From: Siphonodentalium dalli
Taxonomy: Eukaryota > Mollusca > Scaphopoda > Gadilida > Siphonodentaliidae
Length of the DNA stretch: 64,000 bases
Direction: 5' to 3'
NCBI GenBank assembly: GCA_032622095.1
Contig: CP136064.1
Coordinates: forward strand, 38,800,426 to 38,864,425
Shown here: one piece after another, positions 11,880 to 24,002 of the stretch
How the letters are laid out: each line of letters starts with the position of its first letter
Numbering within the stretch: position 1 is the stretch's first letter
Made by a program: the position numbers and the translations under genes
The notes under the pieces: model-generated
Told to the model about the DNA's origin: nothing
The model's input: the letters and a program-made list of their open reading frames with translations, nothing else
Databases searched by the model: none

Positions 11880-12370
11880 GGCCTGCATACTTTTGATACT
11901 TCCATATAAATCACCCATCCCCAATCACCATTCATAATTCAATCCTCTACCCAACCCTATTCGACACTTACTCATAAACCGCTTTATATTCCTATTATTT
12001 TGATAAGAACAACCTCAGTCGTAGCCAATCCATGATCACAATCCTTTCCATTACCATATTTACAGCACTTAACTATAACCCAATAATATATATACCCTGA
12101 ACATATGCATGCCCCTCCTGCAAACCATATCCATAGCCATACCTTCTTAGCCTTACCATAACCCTTTCGATAAGCCTAGTCATACATACAAGTCTACCCA
12201 AAATCGAATCCTTTGCATAACACAGTCACCATTTTTAACATTAACAATATCCGCAACTCTAACCCAATTTATAAACCTGATCCTATCCATAACATTAACC
12301 CCGAACATAACCCTGGTCTACATATATCCATAACCCCATTCTTAATGTATTATATAGTTATCAGGGTATA
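11880..12370. repeat. C-rich degenerate low-complexity tract, left of the 37-bp array
   Basis: Loose repetition of CCATAACCC- and CTATCCA-like words without a fixed period. A similar tract lies at 14040-14240, so the two flank the 37-bp minisatellite. No coding signal. Confidence 0.55.
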
Positions 12371-12849
12371 ACATATTACATACGAGTCGAAGACTTTCCG
12401 GAAATGCTTCTATCAATTAATATTGATTTTATTTCGAATATCTTCTATTTTAAGAAGGTGCGGTTGTTTAGCTAACGAACAATGGTGGTTACTTTTACCA
12501 GTGACAATTGAGGTCTGTTCCAAAAATAGATCAATAACTCGTCCCAATTAAACATCCCATTTCATAATAAAATATTCGAAATAAATTCAATATTAGCTGA
12601 TAGAAGAAGTCTTTTCGCACAGGAGTTAATTCATATTTATTGTTTTATACCCATAAAACTATTTCAATTTTGTTCTTTAAAGAGATCACCATATCGTTAA
12701 CCCTTTACGTGAACTTTAAATTTCCTAGTGTATACAGTCATCTGGGGGTATTTTCCTACATAATAAGTGAATGCATGTAATATGAATCATACGTGACACG
12801 TAGTGGAGCAACCACACATGCTGTATCCCGAATTTGCTTTTCATCACTA

Positions 12850-14055
12850 ACGCAATTCGTCATAAAATAAATTAATGCTGCGCCAGCACAGCTTCCGTCA
12901 TGAAATTGTTAATGCTGCACCAAAGCAGCTCCCGTCATAAAATGGTTAATGCTGCACCAGCGCAGCTCCAGTCGTGAAAGCGTTAATGCTGTACCAGCAC
13001 AGCTCCCGTCATTACAGGGTTAATGGTGCACCAACGCAGCTCCCGTCATGGAAGGGTTAATGCTGCACCAACACAGCTCCCGTCATAAAAGGGTTAATGC
13101 TGCACCAGCGCAGCTCCCGTCATGGAAGGGTTAATGCTGCACCAACACAGCTACCCGTCATGAAAGGGTTAATGCTGCACCAGAACAGATCCTATCATAA
13201 AATAATTAATGCTGCACCAACGCATCTCCCGTCATGAAATAACTAATGCTGCACCAGCGCATTTCCCGTCATGAAAGGGTTAATGCTGCACCAGCGCAGC
13301 TCCTGCCATTAAAGGGTTAATGCTGCACCAACGCAGCTCCCGTCATGAAAGGATTAATACTGCACCAACGCACCTCCCATCATAAATAGGTTAATGCTAC
13401 ACAAGCACAACTCCCGTCATGAACAAACTAATGCTGCCCCAACACAGCTGCCGTCATGAAATAATTAATGCTGCACCAATGCACCTGCCTTCATAAATAG
13501 GTTAATGCTGCACAAGCACAGCTCCCGTCATGAAAGAACTAATGCTGCCCCAACGCAGCTGCCGTCATGAAATAATTAATGCTGCACCAGCACAGATCCC
13601 GTCATGAAAGGGTTAATGATGCACCAACGCAACTCCCATCATAAAAGAATAATTGCTGCACCAGCATAGCTCCCATCATAAAATAATTAATGCTGCACCA
13701 GCATAGCTCCCATCATAAAAGAATTAATTCTGCACCAACGCAGCTCCCGTCATGAAAGGGTTAATGCTGCACCAGCGCAGCTCCTGTCATGAAAGGGTTA
13801 ATTTTGCACTAACGCAGCTCCCGTCATGAAAGGGTTAACACTGCAACAGCGCAGCTCCCATCATAAAATGGTTAATGCTGCACCAGCACAGCTCCAGTCA
13901 TGAAAGAATTAATGCTGCCCGAACGCAGCTCCCGTCATGAAAGAATTAATGTTGCACCAGCACAGCTCCCCGTCATGAAATGGTTAATGCTGCACCAGCA
14001 CAGCTCCATTCCTGAAAGGGTTAATGCTGCACCAACACAGCTCCCGTCGTGAAAT
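12850..14055. repeat. 37-bp minisatellite array, about 32 units
   Basis: Unit core TTAATGCTGCACCAGC followed by GCAGCTCCCGTCATGAAAGG. Neighbouring units start 37 bases apart (for example 13094 and 13131), with occasional 1-bp indels and scattered point changes. Units are contiguous with no unique spacers. Confidence 0.95.
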
Positions 14056-15110
14056 TATCCATCCCCGATCACCATCCATAATTTATTCCTCTATCCACCC
14101 CTATCCAATCCTTATCCATAAACCACTCCATAGCTCTAATATTTCCATAAGCACAACCTTAAATGGTAGCCAATCGATAGCCCTGACGCTATCCATAGCC
14201 CTATCCACAGCACGTAAACATAACACAATAAATTTGAAACTTTAGTTTAACAATATATTTAATTATCAAATAGTAACTTTCTATATTTATGAATGTTTAT
14301 TCAATGAATTTGAAGTTTATTGATTGCATAATTTTTTCATTTATTTCAGTTTTCATGCAGAGTCTTCTTCTCTTCTTTGGGTGACCTGAAAAAAAAATAC
14401 ATATATTTTATATCGAGGCAAACTGGGTTGGGACATTTTCTGATGAATAGAAATGTATATTTCCTTAAAGGGCTACTGTATCTTATATGATCACACCGAT
14501 TGTCAGTTAATTCCGTACGGGTTATTGGCCACGAAGGTCTGACTGAAATTAGTCAGAGTACATACTGTCTAATTACATAGAAAGTATAAAATCGCTACAA
14601 CTTGTGCGATGTTACGAACAAACATCAAAATGTTTGTCAGCAATAAAGACACAAATGTGTCGATAAATACACTAACGCCGCATATCATTATCATCAATGT
14701 CATGTAATCTCTCAATAGTTACCAACAAACGATCTGTTTAAGTGTGTGTCTTGGAAGAAATAACATTAAAATCTACACATTTCGAGATGAAACGCTGCCA
14801 ATATCTGATAACTGTTCCAGTCGTGTGCAGTCAAGTCGTAAACAGTTCTACAAAAAGTAGTATCATAAGAAACTGACAAATTAAGCTACACAGCTACTAA
14901 TAACACAATACCATAGCTTGATGCAAAATGAAGAGCGTTGACTAAATCACTTCCCGAATCATGCCTCGTAAATTTCATATCACGGTGTACGGGGTAACAT
15001 GTACCTGTACTACAATTTGGGCAGCATAACAATTATATATTCCCATATCCCTAATAAATCTTGGTGCTATGTTCCTTTTCCGTCATGGTATGCATACATT
15101 TGTTTTATAA
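14056..15110. other. No gene seen; C-rich tract then unique-looking sequence
   Basis: 14056-14240 resembles the C-rich tract at 11880-12370. The rest is AT-rich with no recognised gene. Confidence 0.5.
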
Positions 15111-15116
15111 TATATA

Positions 15117-16967
15117 TGAGACTAGCCGATGAGCCCGACGTTGTCCGGGCTATTCAAAAACCAAATTTCAAGTCGATAGCTCCACCCGTTTCCGAGATCT
15201 GGTCTGCGCATGCGCGAAGCTGGCGTCGCACGGGCTCGGCGACTCGATAAAATTCGTATCCGGGGCAAGACACATTCACATACCAAAGTTCAAGTCGATA
15301 GCTCCACCCGTTGCCGATATCTCGTCTGCGCATGCGCGAAGCTGGCGTCGCACGGGCTCGGCGACCCGATAAAATTCGCATCCGTGGCAAGATACATTCA
15401 CATACCAAATATCAAGTCGATAGCTCCACCCGTTTCCGAGATCTCGTCTGGGCATGCGCGAAGCGGGCGCCGCACGGGCTCGCCAATACGACAACGTTCA
15501 CCGCCTGGTCAAACTACACACACGTACCAAGTTTCGTCCCGATCGGTCGAGAATCGTAGATTTGTATAAATGACAGACAGACAAACAAACAAACATACAT
15601 ACAGACAGAGGTCTTCAAAATATATATGAGACTAGCCGATGAGCCCGACGTTGTCCGGGCTATTCAAAAACCAAATTTCAAGTCGATAGCTCTACCCGTT
15701 TCCGAGATCTGGTCTGCGCATGCGCGAAGCTGGCGTCGCACGGGCTCGGCGACCCGATAAAATTCGTATCCGGGGCAAGATACATTCACATAGCAAATTT
15801 CAAGTCGATAGCTCCACCCGTTTCCGAGATCTCGTCTGCGCATGCGCGAAGCTGGCGTCGCACGGGCTCGGCTACCCGATAAAATTCGTATCCGGGGCAA
15901 GATACATTCACATACCAAATTTCAAGTCGATAGCTCCACCCGTTTCCGAGATCTCGTCTGGGCATGCACGAACCTGGCGTCGCACGGGCTCGGCGACCCG
16001 ATAAAATTCGTATCCGGGGCAAGATACATTCACATAGCAAATTTCAAGTCAATAGCTCCACCCGTTTCCGAGATCTCGTCTGCGGATGCGCGAAGCGGGC
16101 ACCTCACGGGCTCGCCAATACGACAACGACGACCGCCTGGTCAAACTACACACACGTACCAAGTTTCGTCCCGATCGGTCGAGAATCGTAGATTTGTATC
16201 AATGACAGACATACAGACAGACAGACAGACAGACAAACAGAGGTCTTCAAAATATATATGAGACTAGCCGATGAGCCCGACGTTGTCCGGGCTATTCAAA
16301 AACCAAATTTCAAGTCGATAGCTCTATCCAGCCCGACGTTGTCCGGGTATTCAAAAACCAAATTTCAAGTCGATAGCTCTACCCGTTTCCGAGATCTGGT
16401 CTGCGCATGCGCGAAGCTGGCGTCGCACGGGCTCGGCGACCCGATAAAATTCGTATCCGGGGCAAGATACATTCACATACCAAATTTCAAGTCGATAGCT
16501 CCACCAGTTTCCAAGATCTGGTCTGCGCATGCGCGAAGCTGTCGTCGCACGGGCTCGGCGACCCGATAAAATTCGTATCCGGGGCAAGATACATTCACAT
16601 ACCAAATTTCAAGTCGATAGCTCCACCCGTTTCCGAGATGTGGTCTGCGCATGCGCGAAGCTGGCGTCGCACGGGCTCGGCGACCAGATAAAATTCGTAT
16701 CCGGGGCAAGATACATTCACATAGCAAATTTCAAGTCGATAGCTCCACCCGTTTCCGATATCTCGTCTGCGCATGCGCGAAGCGGGCGCCGCACGGGCTC
16801 GCCATTACGACAACGTCGACCGCCTGGTCAAACTACACACACGTACCAAGTTTCGTCCCGATCGGTCGAGAATCGTAGATTTGTATAAATGACATACAGA
16901 CAGACATACAGACAGACAGACAGACAGACAAACAAACAAACAGAGGTCTTCAAAATATATATGAGAA
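15117..16967 (-). mobile_element. Three adjacent Helitron-like non-autonomous elements with 122-bp core repeats
   Basis: Three consecutive elements (about 15117-15620, 15621-16257, 16258-16967) each begin on the + strand with AGACTAGCCGATGAGCCCGA and end with a (CAGA)n microsatellite. Read on the minus strand, the first end gives a GC-rich hairpin (GCCCGGACAACGTCGGGC) followed about 8 bases later by CTAGT, the structure of a Helitron/Helentron 3' end. Between the ends lie three to four core repeats of 122 bp (CAAGTCGATAGCTCCACCCG, TGCGCATGCGCGAAGC, GGCTCGGCGACCCGATAAAA). The third element has a second partial 3'-end hairpin at 16329-16345. Long open frames here are by-products of the GC-rich repeats. 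The class assignment rests on the end structure only, with no helicase gene present. Confidence 0.65.
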
Positions 16968-17094
16968 ATAGCAATGTTATATTTTATGCCTCCGAAACAT
17001 GCCGAGCATTGCTCTTTGAACATGCTTGGGACTATACAACACACCAGGCGCCTATTTTTAGAAGCAAATTTGATTTTTGAGACAGTGCAATTTT

Positions 17095-17205
17095 TTTGGG
17101 GATTGGGTGGGATTCGAACCCCGGCCCATGACGGCGAGCGCGCCTTGCGACTCAACGTCCGACGTCAATACCACACGGCCACCGAAGCGACCCCAAAAAA
17201 AAGGA
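17095..17205 (-). mobile_element. tRNA-derived SINE-like sequence
   Basis: On the minus strand 17194-17106 reads GGTCGCTTCGGTGGCCGTGT (box A-like, TGGCCGTGTGG) and ends GGTTCGAATCCCACCC (box B). The spacing fits a tRNA with a long variable arm (Ser/Leu type). The acceptor arms pair poorly and there is no clean 7-bp stem, so I read it as a SINE head and not a working tRNA gene. The body would extend toward lower coordinates. Confidence 0.6.
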
Positions 17206-17284
17206 AGCTCGAATGGCCGCTGTATTCGGACGTCGCACTTAGAACACTATATGCACAGTTTAAGGTCTCTATAGTATATATATA

Positions 17285-17545
17285 AGCTACAATTAAAATA
17301 TTGAAATATAAATATTAAGTTATGAATTAAAATATTAAGTTGGAGTTGAAATAATAAGTTAGAATTGAAACATTAATTCAGAGTTAAAATGTTGAGTTAA
17401 AATTGAAATATTAGAATTAAAATATTAACTTAGAATTGAAATATTAAGTTAGAGTTAAAATATTAAGTTAGAGTTAAAATATGAAGTTAGCATTAAAATA
17501 TTATGATTAAAATATTATGTTAGACTTAAAATAGTAAGTTAGAAT
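17285..17545. repeat. AT-rich tandem repeat, about 20-bp unit
   Basis: Repeated words ATTAAGTTAGAATTGAAAT with variation in length and base. No coding signal. Confidence 0.8.
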
Positions 17546-19138
17546 TATGACCCTTTCGGCCCTCCATAGTTGGACGCATCTTGGATTATAGGAAATGCTC
17601 AAGGGTGAGAATTCCACACCCACCTAGAAATTGATAAACACACTACCCAGAATCATAATCCATAGAGAAAAAAACGTAAACAGAGAATGTTTACTTCACC
17701 CCTATTGCTCCCGGACAATTTAAAAAAAAAAGGGGGGGGGGGGTGGAAGGTAGCCGGAAATTCTGAAACGGCACCATCCCTTCTTTAACTAGCTCACGTG
17801 TGCATACATTATAGATTATATTCATTTGGAGCTGTCTCACATGTATAACTCATGCAGTGCAATTAGTATATATATCGACAAATGGAGCTGCAATTAATGC
17901 GATCTATTATTAGTAGACTTTCAACATGGAAACATGTGTTGGACCAAGAATTAAAACACCACCAAATGAGAAATTTGCGGCAGTTTGAGAGCCCATCGAG
18001 ATGATTGCGGATACATGGGTGCTTAATTTCAGATTTTTAATTGGCAATATGACACCTCACCGGCATTTATTGGGTTTTTACTTATGTTGATTAGCTACGT
18101 CAGAAGAATCTTATGTATTACCAGTTGGCATTGAACATCCATCAGAGACTAACAATTAAGAGATAAGCTACAGGTGAGTCTTCCTCTATTTCTTCTATAC
18201 GGTCCCGCGAGCCATTTGTTTGCAATGTATACAATGATACTAATGTTCAATAACATTTATACCGAGCATTGTTGCCGCAACATTAGACCAACATACGATT
18301 TGACAAAATATGTGAAGGAATTTACATAACAAGGACAACTTAATTAAGTAAACTGGAATTCGTAATTGCATGATTTTTCGAATAATATTTAAACGGACAT
18401 GCATGGCTCGTTCGACCACAAAAAATACATATTTTGGTAAGAGGTAACTCAGAACATACCTACGTGGATGATTTCCGAACAAATTCGTCGATATATTGAT
18501 GAAAATATGTTTAGTTTATAATATTGTTCAATAATATTTTTTGATAATTTCGTTTGTGCCAGTTAAATTTTTTAAATCAGCTTTTTAGGCCAAGTTGTGA
18601 AAAGCAATAGGTCAATATTGATAATAGAATTATTAGGCATACAACAGTCATTTTTCAATTCATTTCATCACGCAAACAATGTAATATGACATAAGCAATC
18701 TGATCATTTGTCAAATGCGTCAGTAAATATGGTTGTGGGGGAGGGTTCGAACTTACTACTAGTAGGTTTTATATAAGCCGTATTTGTGGTATGTAGGCTA
18801 GTTATAGGGACACAATAAATAGAGCCATTCAATATAAGATATGGAATGGATCACGAAAATGCATATATAGTTAGAATATCCGATAAGATTTTTAGTTGAA
18901 AGCAACACATTTAGCTGAATCGGCGGGGGAAATACTTTCACGATTGACGACATGTCATAGTTCGAACGCTAAAGACATTATGGACATTGCTAAAATCTCA
19001 AAGAAATTAATGATAAAAGTACATACAAAACACTGTTTGAACTACAATAAATTGTAAATATTTACATCTCGATTCGGACTCAACAATCTGCGATAAACTA
19101 ACGCAAATGATTTCATCATTAATACCGATTGCATTTAA
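17546..19138. other. No gene seen
   Basis: Contains a poly-G run near 17732-17742. The segment at about 18950-19130 resembles parts of the repeat at 26360-26520 (TTGTAAATATTTAC, CGATAAACTAA). No gene recognised. Confidence 0.5.
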
Positions 19139-20850
19139 TAGCGCCCGCTCTCCCGCGGCGAAGCGACCTAGAGTATACGTATGCGGATATGAGATATACT
19201 AATCGACTTTTTCAGCCCAATCTCAAAATAGATTGAAATTACATAAAATAGATAATTTATTCATAACTCAAGGGTCAGCCGAGTGCAAAATTGTTGGCGA
19301 AGGCCGCCATTTTGTATTGATTAATAACACCTCGAAATGTGCAAAATGCTCCAGGGCAAAAATAAAAAACTTTGTTCCGGCAAATGTTAGCTATACTTCA
19401 TCATATATAGGAACAACATACTCCTAAAGCTAAAGATACTTAACAACTTAAATATAAATTAAACAAAGCTCTGGTTAACAAAAAGTGAAATTGCATGAAA
19501 AAATTTTGTTTACATATTTTATAAAATTCTTAAGAATATTTGCCCCGAAAGAGGAATATAGGGGTCTTACTGCTCGTTTAGATATCATCTTCCATTCTCT
19601 AACGGTATTTTAGCCTAAAACATTGATGAATTACTCTTGCAGTTCAAGGCAAACTACAAGTTCCGATTGAAAGATCGCATAGGATATCCTTTTAAGATAA
19701 CTTTTTGGAAAACCAGTATAGGCGTCATGACATTAAGACGTGCACCATGACGTCACAACCTACATCGCGCGTAAATCTCCAGACAGGATTGCGTCGATGG
19801 CCAGACAGCCGAGACACGTGTTACACGGTCAGGATAAACGACACATCTACCAAACATTTAAGTATATGTGATTATTTACATATATATGATTGTCTTGTGT
19901 CCCGTCACGGTTTATCATCAAATCCTTCTAAAGATAAAAATTTATCCGATAGTCCCATGAACGTTTACGTTTGGTCATATTAGCGCCCGCTCTCCCGCGG
20001 CGAAGCCGCGGAAGCTAAGCGACCTAGGGTATACGTATGTGGATATGAGATATACTAATCGACTTTTTCAGCCCAATCTTAAAATAGATTGAACTGACCT
20101 AAAATAGGTAATTTATTCATAACTCAAAGGTCAGCCGAGTCAAATTATTTTTGGCGACGGCCGCCATTTTGCATTGATACCTCGAAATGTGTAATTGGGT
20201 AAAATGATCCAGGGCAAAAATAAAAAAAACTTTGTTCCGGCAAATGTTAGCTATACTTCACCATATGTAGGAATAACATGCTCCTAAAGCCAAAGATATT
20301 TAAAAAATTGAATGTAAATGAAACCAAACTCTGGTTAACACAAAAGTGAAATTGCATGAACAAGTTTTGTTTACATATTTTATAATTTTTTTTTAAATAT
20401 TTGACCTGAAAGAGGATTCTAGGGGCCTTACTGGCCGTTTAGATTTGATCTTACATTTTCTATTGGTATTTCCGCCTAAAAGATTGAATAAATATTCTCA
20501 AAATTCAAGGCCGACAAACGGAAACTATAAGTTCCGATTGAAAGATCGCAGTCCTTTTAGGATTGCTTCGTGTGGAAACCAGTAACTGCGTCATGACATC
20601 AAGTCGTACATCATGACGTCGTCACAACCTATATCGGCGTGCAAAACTCCAGACAGGACTGCGTCGATGGCCAACAGCTGAGCCTGAGACTCGTATAACA
20701 TGGGCAGACTACACATCCACATTTACGTTACATGTGACAATTTACATACATTGTATATGCATGGTACTTTTTTGTGTCCCGTTAGGGTGTATCATCAAAT
20801 TCTTCTAATGATAAAAATCCATCCGATAATCCCATGAACAGTAACAAGCG
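19139..20850. repeat. Two-copy tandem duplication, about 845-bp unit
   Basis: TAGCGCCCGCTCTCCCGCGG starts copy 1 at about 19139 and copy 2 at 19981. Both copies continue in parallel through TATACTAATCGACTTTTTCA, AACTTTGTTCCGGCAAATGT and TTCCGATTGAAAGATCGCA. They differ by point changes and small indels, including an extra CCGCGGAAG near the start of copy 2. The open frame at 19705-19983 is not preserved in copy 2, arguing against a gene. Confidence 0.85.
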
Positions 20851-20904
20851 GGCGCAAATTACGTTTACGTAGGATCATATCTACTATATATTTTGAGAAC
20901 TACG

Positions 20905-21858
20905 TATATATATATGTGTGGCTATTATATATTTTGGAAGATCTGTGTGTCTGTGTGTCGGGGTGTGTGTGTGTCTGTCTGTCTGTTCGCGATGGACTCG
21001 AAAACGGCCTAGCCGATTTCGATGAAACTTGGTATGTGGGGGTATTTTCGGCCGGGAAGTGACATAGACATATTAATTTGCCCGTGCGACGTGACCTTGA
21101 AATCGGGTCATTTCAAGGTCAAACGCCCGAATATCACGGGATTTCGATGAAACTTGGTATGTGGGGGTACCTTCGGCCTGGGAATGGCATAGGCCTATTA
21201 ATTTGCCCGTGCGATGTGACCTTGAAATCGGGTGATTTCAAGGTCAAACGCCCGAACATCACGGAATTTCGATGAAACTTGGTATGTGGGGGTACTTTCG
21301 GCCGGGGAGTGGCATATACCTATTAATTTGCCCGTGCGACGTGACCATGACCTTGAAATCGGGTCATTTCAAGGTCAAACGCCCGAATATCACGGGATTT
21401 CGATGAAACTTGGTATGTGGGATACATTCGGCCGGGGAGTGACATAGGCCTATTAATTTGTCCGTGCGACGTGACCTTGAAATGACCCGAATATCACGGG
21501 ATTTCGATGAACTCATAAGCCTATTCATTTGCCCGTGCGACGTGACCTTGAAATCGGGTCAATTCAAGGTCAAATCGCGAATTTTGATGGGATTTCGACG
21601 AAATTTGATACATATGGTTACTTTTGTCCACTGTGTGTTTTGGACGGGTCAGTCGTGACCCCGACCTGACCTTGACCTTAAAAATGATCAATTCAAGGTC
21701 AAATCGGGTAAAACCGGATGGATTTCGACGGGTACTTTTGTCGGGTACTTTTGTCCGGGCAGTGTTTTGGACGGGTCAAATCGTTACCGCACCTGACCTT
21801 GACCTTCAAAATGGTCAATTCAAGGTCAAAGCCCGGACGAAGTCGGGTCACCTTCCAG
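20905..21858 (+). mobile_element. Helitron-like non-autonomous element with 125-130-bp core repeats
   Basis: Starts with TATTATATATTTTGG and a GTCT/GT microsatellite, then carries four to five core repeats (GATTTCGATGAAACTTGGTA, CCCGTGCGACGTGACCTTGA) at roughly 21015, 21140, 21264, 21396 and 21500. It ends with AGCCCGGACGAAGTCGGGT, a 3'-hairpin like that of the elements at 15117 and 49256. Frames of 60-107 codons in the array are repeat artefacts. Confidence 0.6.
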
Positions 21859-22214
21859 TATTATATATTTTGGGAAATATGTGTGTGTGTGTCTGTCTGT
21901 CTGTCTGTTCGCGATGGACTCGAGAACGGCCGAGCCGATTTCGATGAAACTTGGTATTATATGTGTGGGTACTTTCGGCCGGGACTGGCATGGGCCTATT
22001 AATTTGCCCGTGCGACGTGACCTTGACCTTGAAATCGGGTCATTTCAAGGTCAAACGCCCGAGTATCACGGGATTTCCATGAAAATTAGTGTCTACGGAT
22101 ACTTTCGTGTCGTAAGCCTATTCGTTTGCCCGTGCGACGTGACCTTGACCTTGAAATCGGGTCAATTCATGGTCAAATCGCGAATTTTTATGGGATTTCG
22201 ACGAAATTTGATAT
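21859..22214 (+). mobile_element. Helitron-like element, same family, short copy
   Basis: Begins TATTATATATTTTGGGAAA with a (GTCT)n run and shares the CGATGGACTCGAGAACGGCC and CGTGCGACGTGACCTTGACC blocks with its neighbour. It abuts the oppositely oriented copy at 22215-22765. Confidence 0.6.
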
Positions 22215-22765
22215 ATATAATAGCAGGTGGACCCGACTTCGTCCGGGCTGTTTCCCATCTGCTTTTCGGCGAATTGCGCGATTTGACCTTGAGTTGGCCA
22301 TTTTGAAGGTCAAGGTCAGGTGGGGTCACGATTTGACCCGTCCAAAACACTGCCCGGACAAAAGTACCCGACAAAAGTACCGGTCGAAATCCATCCGATT
22401 TGACTTCGAATTGATCATTTTGAAGGTCACGGTCAGGTCGGGGTCACGACTCGATCCGTCCAAAACACTCAGTGGACAAAAGTAACCCGGGCAAACGAAT
22501 AGGCTTACGACACTCCCCACACGAAAGTATCCGAGACACTAATTTTCATGGAAAACTCGGGCGTTTGACGTTGAAATGACCCGATTTCAAGGTCAATGTC
22601 ACGTCGCACGGGCAAATTAATAGGCCCATGCCAGTCCCCGGCCGAAAGTAGCCCCACATACCAAGTTTCATCGAAATCGGCTCGGCCGTTCTCGAGTCCA
22701 TCGCGAACAGACAGACAGACAGACACACACACACACAGACAGATTTCCCAAAATATATAATAGAT
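22215..22765 (-). mobile_element. Helitron-like element, same family, opposite orientation
   Basis: Read on the minus strand it starts at 22765 with TATTATATATTTTGGGAAA and a (TGTC)n run, carries the same core blocks, and ends at 22220-22245 with the GCCCGGACGAAGTCGGG hairpin. With 21859-22214 it forms a large imperfect inverted repeat. Confidence 0.6.
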
Positions 22766-24000
22766 GTGTGTGTCCTTTATAGAATCAAAAACGGCTGGAC
22801 AAATAGAGCTCAAACTTCCTATATAAGGGTAAAAAACCACGAACTGTGTGAATGCGGCCTTTTCGAGAAGCTCTGAGCACTCATTCAACCTTAAACTGCC
22901 ATCTTCGTTGGATAAAATGGGCTTCGCTATCGATCCAAGATGCGTAACTCTACATTTTGTATATCTGTATGTGCCATCTAGACTCCATATAGACTCCAAA
23001 ACTGCTCGACCGGTTGAGCCAAAACTTGCTACTACCTTCCAAAATATAGAATTTACAATTTCTGATATATACATTTTTTGTTACAGCTGAAAATCTTAGT
23101 CTATTTTGGATACATTCATATTTTAATGCTATTATTTTCCACCCCTCAATCATGCAGACTTATGTGGCTGGTGAAAGTTCAATAATTACGATCTGGAATC
23201 TGACCACTTCTCGGCCTGTTGGCTAAGTAAGATCTGTTCCCCGCTGGCGGTTGACGGGGTCGCTATGCTTTTAACGAGCCCATGGGGGTGGGACACGTCC
23301 CCGATGATGGTATAATCTGACGGGACTTCCACTGCATGGGTTCGCAGTCTTGGGAGGACGATTGGTCCTGACTGACTGTCCGCTCCTTGCGGGGACTGAC
23401 CCAGAGGGGCACTTTGACCATCTCGTAAGGGTGGGTCACTTCTGACAGGGTGCTCAGCCGATAAGAGTAGTCCGCAAAAGCTCCGGATTACTTATAAAAA
23501 AATCCACTGTCTAGGTCTGGAATCTGGCCTCGGGTAAAAGTGGATCAATTTACCTCAGATGGCTTCCAGAAAGGCCGAAATGTAACAGATTTTGCTGTTT
23601 CTTGGCTACAAGTTTGGTTTATATTCGTCAAAATTGGTTAATTGGATCCTCTTAAAGCGTCATAATTAATTAGCGTGGGGCTATTAAAGAGCGATTATCT
23701 ACTTGAGTGAAAATCAAATCGGGTAAAACTGGCGTATTTCGACGGACGAAATTTGACACCTAGGGTTACTTTTGTCCGGGCAGTGTATTGGACGGGTCAA
23801 ATCGTTATCCCGACGTGACCTTCAAAATGGTCAATTCAAGGTAAATTCGGTTCAAAGTTCGCATGCGACCGTGTCCTTGCTAATATATGCTCACATACCC
23901 TTATATAGTCATGTTTCTGGCAAATAAATTCCTAAATAGCCCTGACGTTCTGTAACAAAGCCATGGGACGAATGCCGCCAGTGGCGGGCTAACCTGCTAG
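22766..24000 (+). mobile_element. Second Helitron-like family, copy 1, carrying a SINE-like insertion
   Basis: Begins GTGTGTGTCCTTTATAGAAT and an AAAACGGCTG block shared with copy 2 at 24003. It ends with CCGCCAGTGGCGG, a short spacer and CTAG at 23997-24000, a Helitron-type 3' end. The insertion at 23206-23515 lies inside. No helicase or Rep gene is present. Confidence 0.5.
23206..23515 (+). mobile_element. SINE-like insertion with a U2 snRNA-like 5' head
   Basis: A 310-bp segment begins ACTTCTCGGCCTGTTGGCTA, closely matching the conserved 5' stem-loop of U2 snRNA, followed by AGATCTGTTC which resembles the next conserved U2 block. It is flanked by a 14-bp direct repeat TCTGGAATCTG[A/G]CC (23192-23205 and 23516-23529), as expected of a target-site duplication. 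The rest (GC-rich, several short hairpins) does not resemble U2. A short A-rich stretch lies near 23494-23502. SINEs with snRNA-derived heads (SINEU type) are known in other animals. Assignment to that type is an inference. Confidence 0.6.
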
Positions 24001-24002
24001 TC

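Noticed and set aside
11880-12370. Interstitial telomeric repeats
   Set aside because: CCATAACCC-like words occur, but there is no regular CCCTAA array.
12850-14055. CRISPR-like array
   Set aside because: Units are contiguous without unique spacers, and the context is an animal genome.
15154-16888. Overlapping 75-139-codon frames on both strands
   Set aside because: They follow the 122-bp GC-rich core repeat of Helitron-like elements and have no recognisable domain.
17106-17194. Functional tRNA gene on the minus strand
   Set aside because: Box A and box B words are present, but the acceptor stem does not pair well and no clean anticodon arm is evident. It is better read as a SINE head.
19705-19983. 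92-codon gene
   Set aside because: The frame lies within a tandem duplication and is not conserved in the second copy.
21078-22734. Chains of 65-141-codon frames
   Set aside because: Artefacts of the 125-130-bp core repeats, changing frame from unit to unit.
23206-23240. Functional U2 snRNA gene
   Set aside because: Only the first roughly 35 bases resemble U2. The branch-site-recognition region, Sm site and 3' stem-loops are missing, and a target duplication surrounds the insert.
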